This document shows, in pieces, positions 37,101 through 44,308 of a DNA stretch of 64,000 nt. Position numbers and translations under genes: made by a program. Each line of letters begins with the position of its first letter. Within the stretch, counting starts at the first letter, position 1. The DNA is from Amycolatopsis regifaucium (lineage in GTDB: Bacteria; Actinomycetota; Actinomycetes; Mycobacteriales; Pseudonocardiaceae): contig NZ_LQCI01000049.1 in assembly GCF_001613935.1 (NCBI RefSeq), forward strand, positions 62,001-126,000, in the 5' to 3' direction. The notes beneath the pieces were generated by a model. That model did not search any database. It was given only the letters and a program-made list of their open reading frames with translations, and was not told the DNA's origin.

Positions 37101-39055
37101 GTCTCGACCCGGCCGGTGGCCTGAGCGGATCGACCAGGTTCGACCCCTTCGGAAAGAAGCTCGGTTCGACTGGGGCGACGTCGACGCTTGGGTACCAGTC
37201 GGACTACACCGATCCTGACAGCGGGAACGTGGACATGGGTGCCCGGTGGTACTCGCCGGGGACGGGCACGTTCAATGCGCGGGACGACATCGCGCTGCCG
37301 AGCAATCCGTCGGTCGCCGGTAACCGGTATACGTATGGCAACGCGGCTCCGATGAACGGGAGTGACCCGGACGGGCACATCAGCAAAATCGGCTGTCTGA
37401 TGTTCACGCCACTCTGTTTTGGTGATCCTAGCGATCTTCTTCCGCCGAAAAGGGAGATGCGGCGAGCCCCTATTTCACCTGTCCAGGGCTATTTCGGCTG
37501 GACCTGGTTCGACCTTAATGCCGGCTGGGATTCTGTGGCCGGTGGTACGGGCGGTGGGCCGGGGCAGAAGGTCGGTACAGGCGGTGGACGTGGCACGAAG
37601 CCTGGTGTGGGCGGTTCGCGAGGAGGCAAGCCCGCGAGTGGCGGTGCTCCGGTCGTCGACCACCGGGCTGCTGCACAGAGCGCGGCCAAGAACAATCCGC
37701 TGCCGGTTCCTCAGGCGGTGGCACAACCGGTCTATGCAGGTGGGGAGGGTATAACAGCACCGGTCTCGCCGAGCCCTCACCTCCCGGCGATTGCTGTCGG
37801 CGGAAGCGTGGCAGCGGACAACAACGTCAACAAGATCACGAACGCTGTGACCGGCGATGGTCCGATCGTCCAGAACGTCAACGAACTGCCGCCGTCAGAG
37901 CTTGGCGGCGCCGGTCGATCGAACAGCAGCGGTGGCTTCCCGTCGATCTCCGATGTACTCGACGTGATCCTTCCCCCGGTGAGCCTGCTCGGGATGCTCT
38001 GGCAGTTGGGCAAGGCGGACAGTCCTTCACAGCTCGCGCACGGTGTTCTCGACCTGATTGGCTATGTGCCACTTCTCGGTGAGGTCGCAGACCTGTCAAA
38101 TGCTGCGCTGTATGCAGATGAAGGAGACAGCCTGAACGCGGGAATATCCGCGGCTGCCGCAATTCCTTTTCTCGGGTGGGGAGCCGCCGCTTGGAAGTCG
38201 GGTAAGCAAGGGGTCAAGGGTGTACAGGACGTCGCTGAGCGTGCGACCCATGACTTCCCGGTCAACCCGTCCTGCGTCGGCAAGAACAGCTTTGTCCCTG
38301 GTACGCGGGTTCTCATGGCCGGTGGGCTGACCAAGCCGATCGAAGAGGTTCAGCTCGGTGACCAGGTCGTCGCGACGGATCCGGAGACCGGTCGTACCGA
38401 GTCGCGCCCGGTCGTGGCCACCATCATCGGCGAGGGGCAGAAGGACCTCGTAAGGGTCTCGGTCGGAGATGGGGTGAGCAACAACCGTGCAGGTGAGGTC
38501 ATCGCAACTGCCGAGCATCCGTTCTGGTCTAATGTCCGCAATGAGTGGATCAGTGCAACTCGATTGGAGGCTAGTGAGAAGCTCCTCGCAGCCTCGGGGG
38601 AGCTGGTTTCAATTGCTGGAATTGACAAGTGGTCTGCGGCGCAGCAGCGTGTTTATAACCTTACGATTGAGGGCGTACATACTTACTATGTTCTCGCAGG
38701 AGTTACTTCTGTACTGGTTCATAACTGTACTGCTGGGCAGGTGCCGTACTTTAGCGCGTATCCATCCGAATTCATGGATCAAGCCAAGAAGTATGGAAAG
38801 GGAGGGATTCGTGAACTTTCGGATGGGCGGGTTCGATTTTATGGTGAAATAGCTGAGGCGAGAACTGCGGGAGAGATGCTCGGTAGGCGACTGGTTCGCG
38901 AGTGGGATCCAAGTACAGGTGTTACGCGTATTTGGCATGAAACGTTGGATCACGCTGGAAATGTGCGGATTGTTCGACCTGACGTAGATGTAACGAACGG
39001 AAAAAAGATTCACTATAGTTTCGATTCGCTTGGCAACTATACGGGAAGGTGGTAG
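31136..39055 (+). CDS. RHS/YD-repeat polymorphic toxin with LamG insert, Hint domain and C-terminal toxin tip
   Basis: A giant (up to 2639-residue) polymorphic toxin. Order from N to C: a short fibronectin-like segment (TPQLWVDAVDVDAPPNTNG); the RHS-leading domain (VARTYNSLDPRRDLMFGAGW); a LamG/concanavalin insert near residues 385-600 (ELWFKTT...WHHVVLSGS); long YD-repeat shell; RHS core ending at D2077 (MGARWYSPGTGTF, SDPDGH); Gly/Pro linker; hydrophobic pretoxin domain about 2281-2365; Hint domain from about 2380 (NSFVPGTRVLMAGG, S2385) to H2529-N2530; tip from C2531. The tip (RVRFYGEI, WHETLDHAGNVRIVRPD, HYSFDSLGNYTGRW) was not assigned to a named toxin fold. The start is uncertain: no signal peptide, no ribosome site, and the N-terminus appears truncated. 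Confidence 0.88.
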   Translation: MCRCDHRMARGRRARSDNGGRRSGRGRWPVAFDREASVDIPPVVKAQYPPNGYSAPTLTPQLWVDAVDVDAPPNTNGLKYRFEICESYRQNPDGSQTGVSCTDSGYVAKRTWTVPQNALRWSKDYQWRAFAYDGNSESQKLPPSHLLTAVPQPEITSHLANAPYSGGPSDFDPQTGNYYSSAVDATVRVTGPELSVARTYNSLDPRRDLMFGAGWSTRYDMRVVPDDDGSGNVVVTYSDGQQIRFGRNADGTYAAPEGRQMDFHAEVEAAGGGWMLVDRSATVYRFRPDGRLITVHDQNGRYIELDYGTVDHLKRVISRTSDRILYFKWTGDHVTSVSTDPIDGKQLTWNYTYDADKLTKVCDPYGGCTGYEQTSGSHYRSSVIDSRPASYWRFGETTGADANSQVQTKLGKDKGTYKDVGLGQPGPLANAGDTAASFNGTSSVVTLPDGTVKKNRDLAIELWFKTTQGGPLFGYQKSRINETPQGAVPVLYVGTDGKLRGQFWNGAAGPITSSALVNDDQWHHVVLSGSLATQTLYLDGQKVGTAAGEIQHDDITFNQIGAAYTVPPSSWPAWGTQPRRFFSGLIDEVAFYEYPLGQTAALSHFQAKAGADYLSKITLPSGRVAAKLSYDVAADRLSEFTDRNGGNWKIVSPVVTGTATNLVRTTQVTDPGNRLHFYDYDPARGRILRSIAPLGQGIRAEDRLDNVGKPTPEPTPGCPPTGGFCGGPANGGSTWVGGPVVGLGVRTYDYDDKGFQTTISDELGDQVVLTNDARGNVTSRKSCGVAPGDCQTSYYSYYYNSDDVTDARNGKILSSRDARSSDANDSRFATTYTYTDGWSRGLLATQTTPDGAVVRHVYTDGTEAAVGGGNVPSGLIEKTTDPRGGEISYSYYKNGDLAELVNAAGLITRYTYDMLGRKKSETQISDANPNGITTTFTYDLLSRQATATSPASSDPVTGVTHTAQRKTDYDADGNVTRDEVIDLTGGDPSRVTNMSYDAFGRPSEVTDAEGGKRFFGYDGFGNRTWMVDPIGNKYEYAYTARNAIAEIRLRGWHGGTIEAGTGEGDGDGDGSPTASLTLKSFAYDFAGRLIRETDAVGRTIRYQYYTDDKLRKKIATDVSDPDNPSGPKTNVTLSELTYDAAGNVVQEVRQGGGVTAYEYDPTGRRTSQTHDPDGLANRSEFQYSLAGDLTAVTHTGRSSNSSRIDAGRVESTEYGYDTAGRKISEAVLNGGSQKFTTTQTFDQRGLVTSVTDPRGNVGGADPAAFTTNFGYNSAGLATTVTGPAVDVESGGAPATRSRPQTLTGFNTFGEPTAKRDANGHVSTVTYDRLGRVTDSSSPEYRKPGETASAKSVSRTQYDAAGKVIASTDPKGAVTRYRYDQLGRLLERADPRADAGDQEGGVWKYSYTNASDQLSVMDPNGSRQETTYDDLGRPITATQLERYPQPAAYTTNIRYDAAGNLKSTTSPSGEITRFGYDALGQRITATDPAGVVTQFGYDLAGNRVRASDGTGYTQYTSIDGAGRPTGSFDLDPGERILRKSSASYDSAGNRLSTTDPYGHTVKFAYDAQGRMTRQEEQVSATDSIVTGFGYDAVGQRTRITDGRTNATIQTFNSLGLPESTVEPVTAAHPEPKDRTWTTGYDLNGQATNLLAPGGVTRVREFDALGRLTGETGGGASEATTERKRSFDLTGRLTSVDSPGGAKVFTYNDRGGLLTSTGPTTGVSTYEYDNSGRLAKRADAAGTSSFTYDKGRLATQTDGLTGVRQAIGYDAGGRVGTIDYGAGRVRTFGYDDFGRMSSDTLKGADNATLSGMAYGYDLNDRLTTKNTAGPEGSRSNVYGYDFAGRMTSWTASGEKTEYSWDKSGNRTKSGDKTATFDERNRQLTDGATRFAWSPRGTLESRTTASGSVQSGFDAFDRAVKEGTSTYGYDGLDRMSVRNGQTFGYDGTSLDLITDGTAKFARGAGGQLLGQRSAVGVSQVAVTDQHGDVVAGLDPAGGLSGSTRFDPFGKKLGSTGATSTLGYQSDYTDPDSGNVDMGARWYSPGTGTFNARDDIALPSNPSVAGNRYTYGNAAPMNGSDPDGHISKIGCLMFTPLCFGDPSDLLPPKREMRRAPISPVQGYFGWTWFDLNAGWDSVAGGTGGGPGQKVGTGGGRGTKPGVGGSRGGKPASGGAPVVDHRAAAQSAAKNNPLPVPQAVAQPVYAGGEGITAPVSPSPHLPAIAVGGSVAADNNVNKITNAVTGDGPIVQNVNELPPSELGGAGRSNSSGGFPSISDVLDVILPPVSLLGMLWQLGKADSPSQLAHGVLDLIGYVPLLGEVADLSNAALYADEGDSLNAGISAAAAIPFLGWGAAAWKSGKQGVKGVQDVAERATHDFPVNPSCVGKNSFVPGTRVLMAGGLTKPIEEVQLGDQVVATDPETGRTESRPVVATIIGEGQKDLVRVSVGDGVSNNRAGEVIATAEHPFWSNVRNEWISATRLEASEKLLAASGELVSIAGIDKWSAAQQRVYNLTIEGVHTYYVLAGVTSVLVHNCTAGQVPYFSAYPSEFMDQAKKYGKGGIRELSDGRVRFYGEIAEARTAGEMLGRRLVREWDPSTGVTRIWHETLDHAGNVRIVRPDVDVTNGKKIHYSFDSLGNYTGRW

Positions 39056-39059
39056 TCGG

Positions 39060-39305
39060 GTGCATAATGTCTTTGGTGAGGTGAGGGCAATGCTGGCGGC
39101 TTTGGTTAAGTCTGAGATCTCGCGAGAAGAGGCTGCCGATTGGGCGATAGTGCGAGTCCGGGAGGGCGCGTCCATCTATGTGGATAATCCTCGTGTTTGG
39201 ACTGCTCTTGACCGCCTGGGAGGCGCTGACCTCAAGATTGGACCTGACGCTTACCTTCATGGGCAAGCGGACTTTGAGTCATGGTTGAGGGAATTGGATG
39301 CCTAA
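39060..39305 (+). CDS. Candidate immunity protein for the RHS toxin tip
   Basis: An 81-residue acidic protein beginning 4 nt after the RHS stop codon. GTG 39060 is preceded by GGGAAGG with 10-nt spacing. The sequence is helical and rich in acidic residues: MLAALVKSEISREEAADWAI, then a C-terminal GADLKIGPDAYLHGQADFES before WLRELDA. No named family was recognised. The position immediately after a toxin tip, tight spacing, small size and the same low GC (29 of 60 bases in 39061-39120) are the basis for calling it immunity. It presumably binds and blocks the tip in the cytoplasm. Confidence 0.72.
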   Translation: MHNVFGEVRAMLAALVKSEISREEAADWAIVRVREGASIYVDNPRVWTALDRLGGADLKIGPDAYLHGQADFESWLRELDA

Positions 39306-39708
39306 TCGCGACTAGTCAAGTAATGGGGTTTGCAAACCAATTGCAGATGAATTTAGTTGTTGGAATTTGTCGATCGGGTGCGCCTAAGCCCTCTTCTGGC
39401 GTCGTCGAGACTATTTAGAGGGTCCAGTGGATCTGGCCCCGGCGCGTGGGTCTGGTCTTTAATGTGGCGGTGAAGCATGCGTCGAGGAGTGAATAATATG
39501 CGACGGTTTAGCGCGCCTAGCTAGTTGTGGTGCTACCTGGGTCAATGTTTACGTCGAGACTTTGGTCTGATGCGCAGCGGTGGCCCCTGTGGAGGGGACT
39601 CAGGTACTCTAGGCAAGGCTTCGCGGCGCGAACGGGCACATATATCAGGAGGCAACTGCTTGGAGACATCGATCGACGCGAGGTATCCGAAGTCCTGCGG
39701 CGGTCTGT
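39306..39708. other. Gene-poor, lower-GC tail of the toxin locus
   Basis: About 400 bp with no supported gene. Short open frames at 39525-39856 run into the antisense of the cyclophilin gene and show no family resemblance. The composition is lower in GC and contains stops in all frames in its first half, unlike ordinary intergenic DNA here. It may hold remains of older toxin/immunity cassettes, which commonly accumulate downstream of RHS genes. No clear transposase or tip sequence could be read. Confidence 0.45.
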
Positions 39709-40386
39709 TCAGAAACCCACGGTCGCCTTCTGGATCTTCACCGGCTTCGCGGGCAGCCCGTCGGCAGGACCGTTCGGATCCGTCGGGATGATCCCGGCGG
39801 CCACGATCCGGTCCAGCACCTCCATGCCCCGCACGACCTTGCCCATCACCGAGTAGTTCTTCGGGATGTTCGCGAACGAGTGCACGATGAAGAACTCGCT
39901 GCCGTTCGTCCCCGGTCCCTGGTTCCCCATGGCGATGGTGCCGCGTTCGTAGGTCTCGGTGCCGTCGACCTCGTCCGCGAACTTATAGCCCGGCCCGCCC
40001 TTCTCGGCTTCGTAGATGTCGCCGCACTGAAGGACGCCGAGGCGCGACGAGTTCGTCAGGCGCCAGCACTGGCTGTGGTCGTAGAAGCGTTGCAGCGCCA
40101 GGCTCGCCAGGTTGTGGACGGCGCAGGGAGCGGCGCCCGCGCGGTTCAGGCGCACGGTCACGGGGCCGTAGTTGAAGCGGAACGTGACGTCGACGGTGCC
40201 ACGGGTCAGCGCGAAGGGGAGCGGCCGCAGGACCGGGCGGGCCGCGGGGTTTTCCGGCGTCGGCGTGAACTCGCAGCGCACGATCGGCAGGGACGCCGAG
40301 GACGTGGGCGCGGCGGCGGCCACGCCGGGCAGGAACACGGCGGCGAGAGCGGAAACGACAGCGGTGACACCCCAGCGCAACTTCAT
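39709..40386 (-). CDS. Secreted cyclophilin-type peptidyl-prolyl isomerase
   Basis: A 225-residue exported cyclophilin-like protein. A signal peptide (MKLRWGVTAVVSALAAVFLP, cleavage near VAAAA) is followed by the isomerase domain: FYDHSQCWRLTN, LQCGDIYEAEKGGPGYKFAD, GTIAMGNQGPGTNGSEFFIV and NYSVMGKVVRGMEVLDRI. The core FRF..R/F catalytic motif of canonical cyclophilins is only partly matched (RFYDH, CWRL), as in other bacterial secreted forms. It probably assists folding of exported proteins. It is divergent from a region of three palindromes. Confidence 0.9.
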   Translation of the reverse strand: MKLRWGVTAVVSALAAVFLPGVAAAAPTSSASLPIVRCEFTPTPENPAARPVLRPLPFALTRGTVDVTFRFNYGPVTVRLNRAGAAPCAVHNLASLALQRFYDHSQCWRLTNSSRLGVLQCGDIYEAEKGGPGYKFADEVDGTETYERGTIAMGNQGPGTNGSEFFIVHSFANIPKNYSVMGKVVRGMEVLDRIVAAGIIPTDPNGPADGLPAKPVKIQKATVGF

Positions 40387-40746
40387 GAGGGGGAACCTAA
40401 CCCAAAAGGGTGGTCGTTGGGTAGCGGTTCACGCGGTCACCCCTCACCTCAGTCGACCTTCACAGACTGGAACGCGAACACAGAGGACCACTGGCCTCTT
40501 TCGAGGTCGGCTCAAGCCGCTGACCGTGTGGATTTTGCTGCGTTGGATGACACGAAATCCACACGGTCCGACGTCACCGGTCCGGTCACGACTTTGCCGG
40601 GGCCCTGCCCTGAAGGTGGCGAAGGAGGCCTTCACACCTTCATGTACGCAGGAGAGAACTACCGCGGTCCAGGTGGTCGTGAGTGGCGATTCGGGTTAGA
40701 ACACGAATCGCCACTCAGGACCACCTGCACCGAACGGTCACCGCAC
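40387..40746. repeat. 360-bp intergenic region with three successive palindromes
   Basis: Three inverted repeats lie in about 200 bp. First, perfect 14-bp arms 40522-40535 and 40555-40568 with a 19-nt spacer. Second, TGAAGGTG/CACCTTCA (40611-40618, 40635-40642) enclosing GAAGG/CCTTC. Third, a 9-bp plus 13-bp two-part stem (40670-40678 with 40719-40727 and 40681-40693 with 40704-40716). No gene is seen. The third ends 20 bp before the next ATG. Confidence 0.8.
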
Positions 40747-41358
40747 ATGCTGAGCTCACTCACCGCCGCGTACCTCGCCTTCTCCCTCGTCCTGCTCCCG
40801 CCCACCGAGAGCCAGCCGGACCAGGTCGACCACGTCGCCCTGCCCTGCGCCCAGACGGGCCCGTCGGCCGACGACGGCGACACCGCCAAAGCGCTCAACC
40901 AGCAACTCGGCACCAAGATGCGCGGCTACATGAATCCCTACAACACTTCGTGCGCCAGAGTCGTCGTGGAATCGGTACGGAGAGCGGGGCTCGACGACCG
41001 CGCCGCGGCCATCGCGATCGCCACGGTCATCGTCGAATCGAGTATCGCCAACCTCGACGGCGGTATGGGCGACTCGGTCGGGCTCTTCCAGCAGCGCGCG
41101 AGCTGGGGCTCCTTCGCGCAGCGGACCGACCCGGTCTGGGCGACCGGCAAGTTCCTCGCGGTGATGCGCCAGTTCTACCCGAACGACTCGTGGAAGGCCG
41201 CCGCCATCGGAGACGTCGCGGCGGCGGTACAGCGGCCGGCGGCGAAGTACCGGCATCGCTACGGGGTCGAGGCCGGCGACGCGGTCAAGATCGTCAACGA
41301 ACTTTGGGTCCAGGACGGCAAGCGGCCCCCGTCCTCGAAGGAGAGCGGGGGCCGCTGA
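40747..41358 (+). CDS. Secreted lysozyme/transglycosylase-like protein
   Basis: A 203-residue exported protein with a short signal peptide (MLSSLTAAYLAFSLVLLPP). Its C-terminal half has AIATVIVESSIANLDGGMGD, SVGLFQQRASWGSF and TGKFLAVMRQFYPNDSWKAA. This matches the helical core of goose-lysozyme/transglycosylase-like proteins common in Pseudonocardiales, with a Glu (VIVESS) in the expected catalytic position. Peptidoglycan cleavage is inferred. The ATG at 40747 is the only start giving a signal peptide; the longer open frame upstream is antisense to the cyclophilin gene. Confidence 0.83.
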   Translation: MLSSLTAAYLAFSLVLLPPTESQPDQVDHVALPCAQTGPSADDGDTAKALNQQLGTKMRGYMNPYNTSCARVVVESVRRAGLDDRAAAIAIATVIVESSIANLDGGMGDSVGLFQQRASWGSFAQRTDPVWATGKFLAVMRQFYPNDSWKAAAIGDVAAAVQRPAAKYRHRYGVEAGDAVKIVNELWVQDGKRPPSSKESGGR

Positions 41359-41371
41359 AGCCGTGATGAAG

Positions 41372-41641
41372 CTACTTGCGCCAGGCCGTGCGCCGCTTGC
41401 GGATGTCCAGCACCAGCGCGAACATGACGGCCAGCGACAGGCCGATCAGCCACAGGTTCTCGGTCCAGCCGTGGTGGTTGCCGTACAGCATCACCAACAG
41501 GATGATCGCGGTCAGCCATCCCGCGACTCGCGACGCCTTCGGGAAGGAGCCGTGCCAGCCCCATTCGGCCGACGGTTCGTCGCGGGGATCGACGGTGTCG
41601 ACGCCCACCCGGCCGCGCTTTTCGACCGCCTTGCTCGCCAC
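41372..41641 (-). CDS. DUF2631 small membrane protein
   Basis: An 89-residue protein with a charged N-terminal half (DTVDPRDEPSAEWGWHG) and two transmembrane helices (ASRVAGWLTAIILLVMLYGN and NLWLIGLSLAVMFALVLD) ending in a basic tail RKRRTAWRK. This matches the DUF2631 proteins found next to dxr in mycobacteria and relatives. The function is unknown. GTG 41641 has GAGGAG upstream. It is divergent from dxr. Confidence 0.85.
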   Translation of the reverse strand: MASKAVEKRGRVGVDTVDPRDEPSAEWGWHGSFPKASRVAGWLTAIILLVMLYGNHHGWTENLWLIGLSLAVMFALVLDIRKRRTAWRK

Positions 41642-41736
41642 GATCAACTCCTCAAGACCCGGTGGTTCACTTGCCCGCGAATGATCCCACACCTGGCTGC
41701 GCGCGCCCGACGGGGCCCGCGCGACAATGACCCCCG

Positions 41737-42942
41737 ATGACTACCTCGCGAAGTGTGCTCGTGCTCGGTTCGACCGGTTCGGTCGGCGCCCAGGCCCTCG
41801 ACGTCGCGGCCCGTAACCCGAAACTGTTCCGGGTCGCCGGGATCGCCGCGGGCGGCTCCGACCCCGCCGCGCTGGCCGCCCAGGCCCTGGCGCACCAGGT
41901 CGACGCCGTCGCCATCAGCAGGCCGACGGCCGTGGAAGACCTGCAGCTCGCGCTGTACGCCGAGGCGCAGAAGCGCGGCTACAACCGTGGCGACTTCAAG
42001 CTCCCGCGCATCTTCGCTGGGGCCGACGCGGTCGTCGAGATGATCGACGCCACCCCGGTCGACGTCGTCCTCAACGCGCTTCCCGGCTCTCAGGGACTCC
42101 CGCCGACCCTGCGCGCGCTCGCCACCGGCGCCACGCTCGCGCTGGCCAACAAGGAATCGCTGATCGCGGGCGGGCCGCTGGTGCTGGCCGCGGCCAAACC
42201 CGGCCAGCTGGTCCCGGTCGATTCCGAGCACTCCGCGATCGCGCAGGCCCTGCGCGCCGGCCGCGAATCCGAGGTCGCCCGGCTGGTGCTCACCGCGTCG
42301 GGTGGGCCGTTCCGCGGCCGCAAGCGCGAGGAGCTGGCGGACGTCACGGTCGAGCAGGCGATGGCGCATCCGACCTGGTCCATGGGCCCGCTCATCACCA
42401 TCAACTCGTCGACCCTGGTCAACAAGGGGCTGGAGCTGATCGAGGCGAAGCTTCTCTTCGACATCGAGACCGACCGCATCGACGTGGTCGTCCACCCGCA
42501 GTCGATCATCCACTCGATGGTGACCTTCGTGGACGGCTCGACGATCGCCCAGGCCAGCCCGCCGGACATGCGGCTGCCGATCGCGCTCGCCCTGCACTGG
42601 CCCGACCGCGTGCCCGGCGCCGCGGCCGCCTGCGTCTGGGACAAGCCCGCGAACTGGACTTTCGAGCCGCTGGACAACGAGGCGTTCCCCGCCGTCGAGC
42701 TGGCGAGGCACGCCGGAACCGTCGGTGGCTGTGTCCCGGCGGTCTACAACGCGGCGAACGAGGAGCTGGTGGCCGCGTTCCTGGCACAGAACACCGGCTT
42801 CACCTCGATTGTGGACACTATTGCCCAGGTGGTGGAAGCCGCCGACGAATGGCGTCGTGAACCTCGCGACGTGGATGACGTACTAGCTGCCGAGCGCTGG
42901 GCTCGCGCGCGTGCCGGTGCGCTGATCGGTAAGGGGAAGTAG
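41737..42942 (+). CDS. dxr: 1-deoxy-D-xylulose 5-phosphate reductoisomerase
   Basis: Second enzyme of the MEP isoprenoid pathway; it rearranges and reduces DXP to MEP with NADPH and is the target of fosmidomycin. The 401-residue protein has the NADPH-binding GSTGSVGAQ at the N-terminus. Catalytic and metal residues are in NKESLIAGGPLV, PVDSEHSAIAQAL and LTASGGPFRGRKREEL, with the flexible-loop HPTWSMGPLITINSSTLVNK. ispG, a later enzyme of the same pathway, is two genes downstream with rseP between, the classical actinobacterial order. Confidence 0.97.
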   Translation: MTTSRSVLVLGSTGSVGAQALDVAARNPKLFRVAGIAAGGSDPAALAAQALAHQVDAVAISRPTAVEDLQLALYAEAQKRGYNRGDFKLPRIFAGADAVVEMIDATPVDVVLNALPGSQGLPPTLRALATGATLALANKESLIAGGPLVLAAAKPGQLVPVDSEHSAIAQALRAGRESEVARLVLTASGGPFRGRKREELADVTVEQAMAHPTWSMGPLITINSSTLVNKGLELIEAKLLFDIETDRIDVVVHPQSIIHSMVTFVDGSTIAQASPPDMRLPIALALHWPDRVPGAAAACVWDKPANWTFEPLDNEAFPAVELARHAGTVGGCVPAVYNAANEELVAAFLAQNTGFTSIVDTIAQVVEAADEWRREPRDVDDVLAAERWARARAGALIGKGK

Positions 42943-42945
42943 CGC

Positions 42946-44190
42946 GTGGTCTGGTTCATTCTCGGGATCGTGCTGTTCGCGCTGGGTATCTGCCTGTCCG
43001 TCGCGCTGCACGAGGCCGGTCACATGTGGGCGGCCAAGGCCTTCGGCATGAAGGTCCGGCGTTACTTCATCGGCTTCGGGCCGACGATCTTCTCGTTCCG
43101 CCGAGGTGAGACCGAGTACGGCGTGAAGTGGATCCCGCTCGGCGGATTCTGCGACATCGCGGGCATGACCGCGCTCGACGAAGTCACTCCGGACGAGTCG
43201 AAGCGCGCGATGTGGCGCTTCAAGACCTGGAAGCGCACCGTCGTCATGTCGGCGGGCTCGGCGATGCATTTCATTCTCGGTTTCATCATCCTGTACCTGA
43301 TGGCCGTCACCATGGGCCTGCCGAACCCGGCCGCGCAGGCCGCCCCCACCGAAGCGGTGATCAGCGGTACGTCGTGCGCCCGTGCGGCCACGACCATGGA
43401 GCAGCTCAACGACACGAGCTGCCCGCCCGGCGCCCCCACGCCGGCGAAGACCGCCGGGCTTCAGGCGGGCGACAGGGTTGTCTCCGTCGCGGGCAAACCG
43501 ATCAAGACCTGGCGCGAAATGCTCGCGGCCGTCCAGGTCGCGAGTGGCCCGACGCCGTTCGTGGTCGAGCGGAACGGGCAGCGGATCAACCTGACCGTCG
43601 ACGTGCCGAGGGTGCAGCGGCTGGTCGCCGACGGCTCCGACAAGACCACGGTCAAGGACGTCGGCATGATCGGCGCCTCACCGGTCCAGAACACCGCGCC
43701 CCCGCTGCTGACCTACGGCCCGGTCGACGCGATCGGCGGGACGCTCGGCTTCACCGGCACGATGTTCTCCGAGACCGCCAAGCGGCTGATCGAGTTCCCG
43801 TCGCGGATCCCCGCGGTGGTGGACTCCATCTTCGGCGGCGAGCGCGACCCGAACACCCCGGTCAGCGTGGTCGGTGCCAGCCGGATCGGTGGCGAGGCGG
43901 CCGAGCAGGGCCTGTGGGAGATCTTCGTTCTTCTGCTGGCGAGCCTGAACTTCTTCATCGGCGTGTTCAACCTGCTGCCGCTGCTCCCGCTCGACGGCGG
44001 GCACATCGCGGTCGTCTGGTACGAGCGGGTCCGGGATTGGGTCCGGAAACTTCGCGGCAAGGCGGCGGGCGGTCCGGTCGACTACACGAAGCTCTCGGCG
44101 GTCACGATGGTGCTCGTCTTCATCGGCGGCGCGGTGACTCTGCTCACCGTCACCGCCGACATCGTGAACCCGGTCAAGCTGTTCCAGTGA
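42946..44190 (+). CDS. rseP: Site-2 intramembrane zinc metalloprotease (RseP/Rip1)
   Basis: A 414-residue M50 protease that cleaves anti-sigma factors and other proteins inside the membrane. The zinc motif is H22-E23-x-x-H26 (LHEAGH) in the first helix. The third ligand Asp is in NLLPLLPLDGGH near residue 350. A PDZ domain lies in between (AGLQAGDRVVSVAGKPIKTW). Four transmembrane segments are predicted. GTG start, 3 bp after the dxr stop. It corresponds to Rip1 of mycobacteria, which controls several sigma factors. Substrates here are unknown. Confidence 0.95.
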   Translation: MVWFILGIVLFALGICLSVALHEAGHMWAAKAFGMKVRRYFIGFGPTIFSFRRGETEYGVKWIPLGGFCDIAGMTALDEVTPDESKRAMWRFKTWKRTVVMSAGSAMHFILGFIILYLMAVTMGLPNPAAQAAPTEAVISGTSCARAATTMEQLNDTSCPPGAPTPAKTAGLQAGDRVVSVAGKPIKTWREMLAAVQVASGPTPFVVERNGQRINLTVDVPRVQRLVADGSDKTTVKDVGMIGASPVQNTAPPLLTYGPVDAIGGTLGFTGTMFSETAKRLIEFPSRIPAVVDSIFGGERDPNTPVSVVGASRIGGEAAEQGLWEIFVLLLASLNFFIGVFNLLPLLPLDGGHIAVVWYERVRDWVRKLRGKAAGGPVDYTKLSAVTMVLVFIGGAVTLLTVTADIVNPVKLFQ

Positions 44191-44308
44191 CGGGGACCGC
44201 CGATTACGGAGCGCGCTGTCAGGACCGTTGGGCTGCCCAGGTAATGCTGCTCACCGTGACGGCTGACGTCGTGCATGTCCGCCGATCGGGGTAGGTACGC
44301 TTGAAGGC

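Noticed and set aside
31136..39055. YD repeats as a CRISPR or tandem DNA repeat array
   Set aside because: The repetition is at protein level (YDxxGR-like) with divergent DNA; no regular spacers.
39525..39856. Small plus-strand frames after the immunity gene
   Set aside because: They run into the antisense of the cyclophilin gene, have no ribosome site and no recognisable family.
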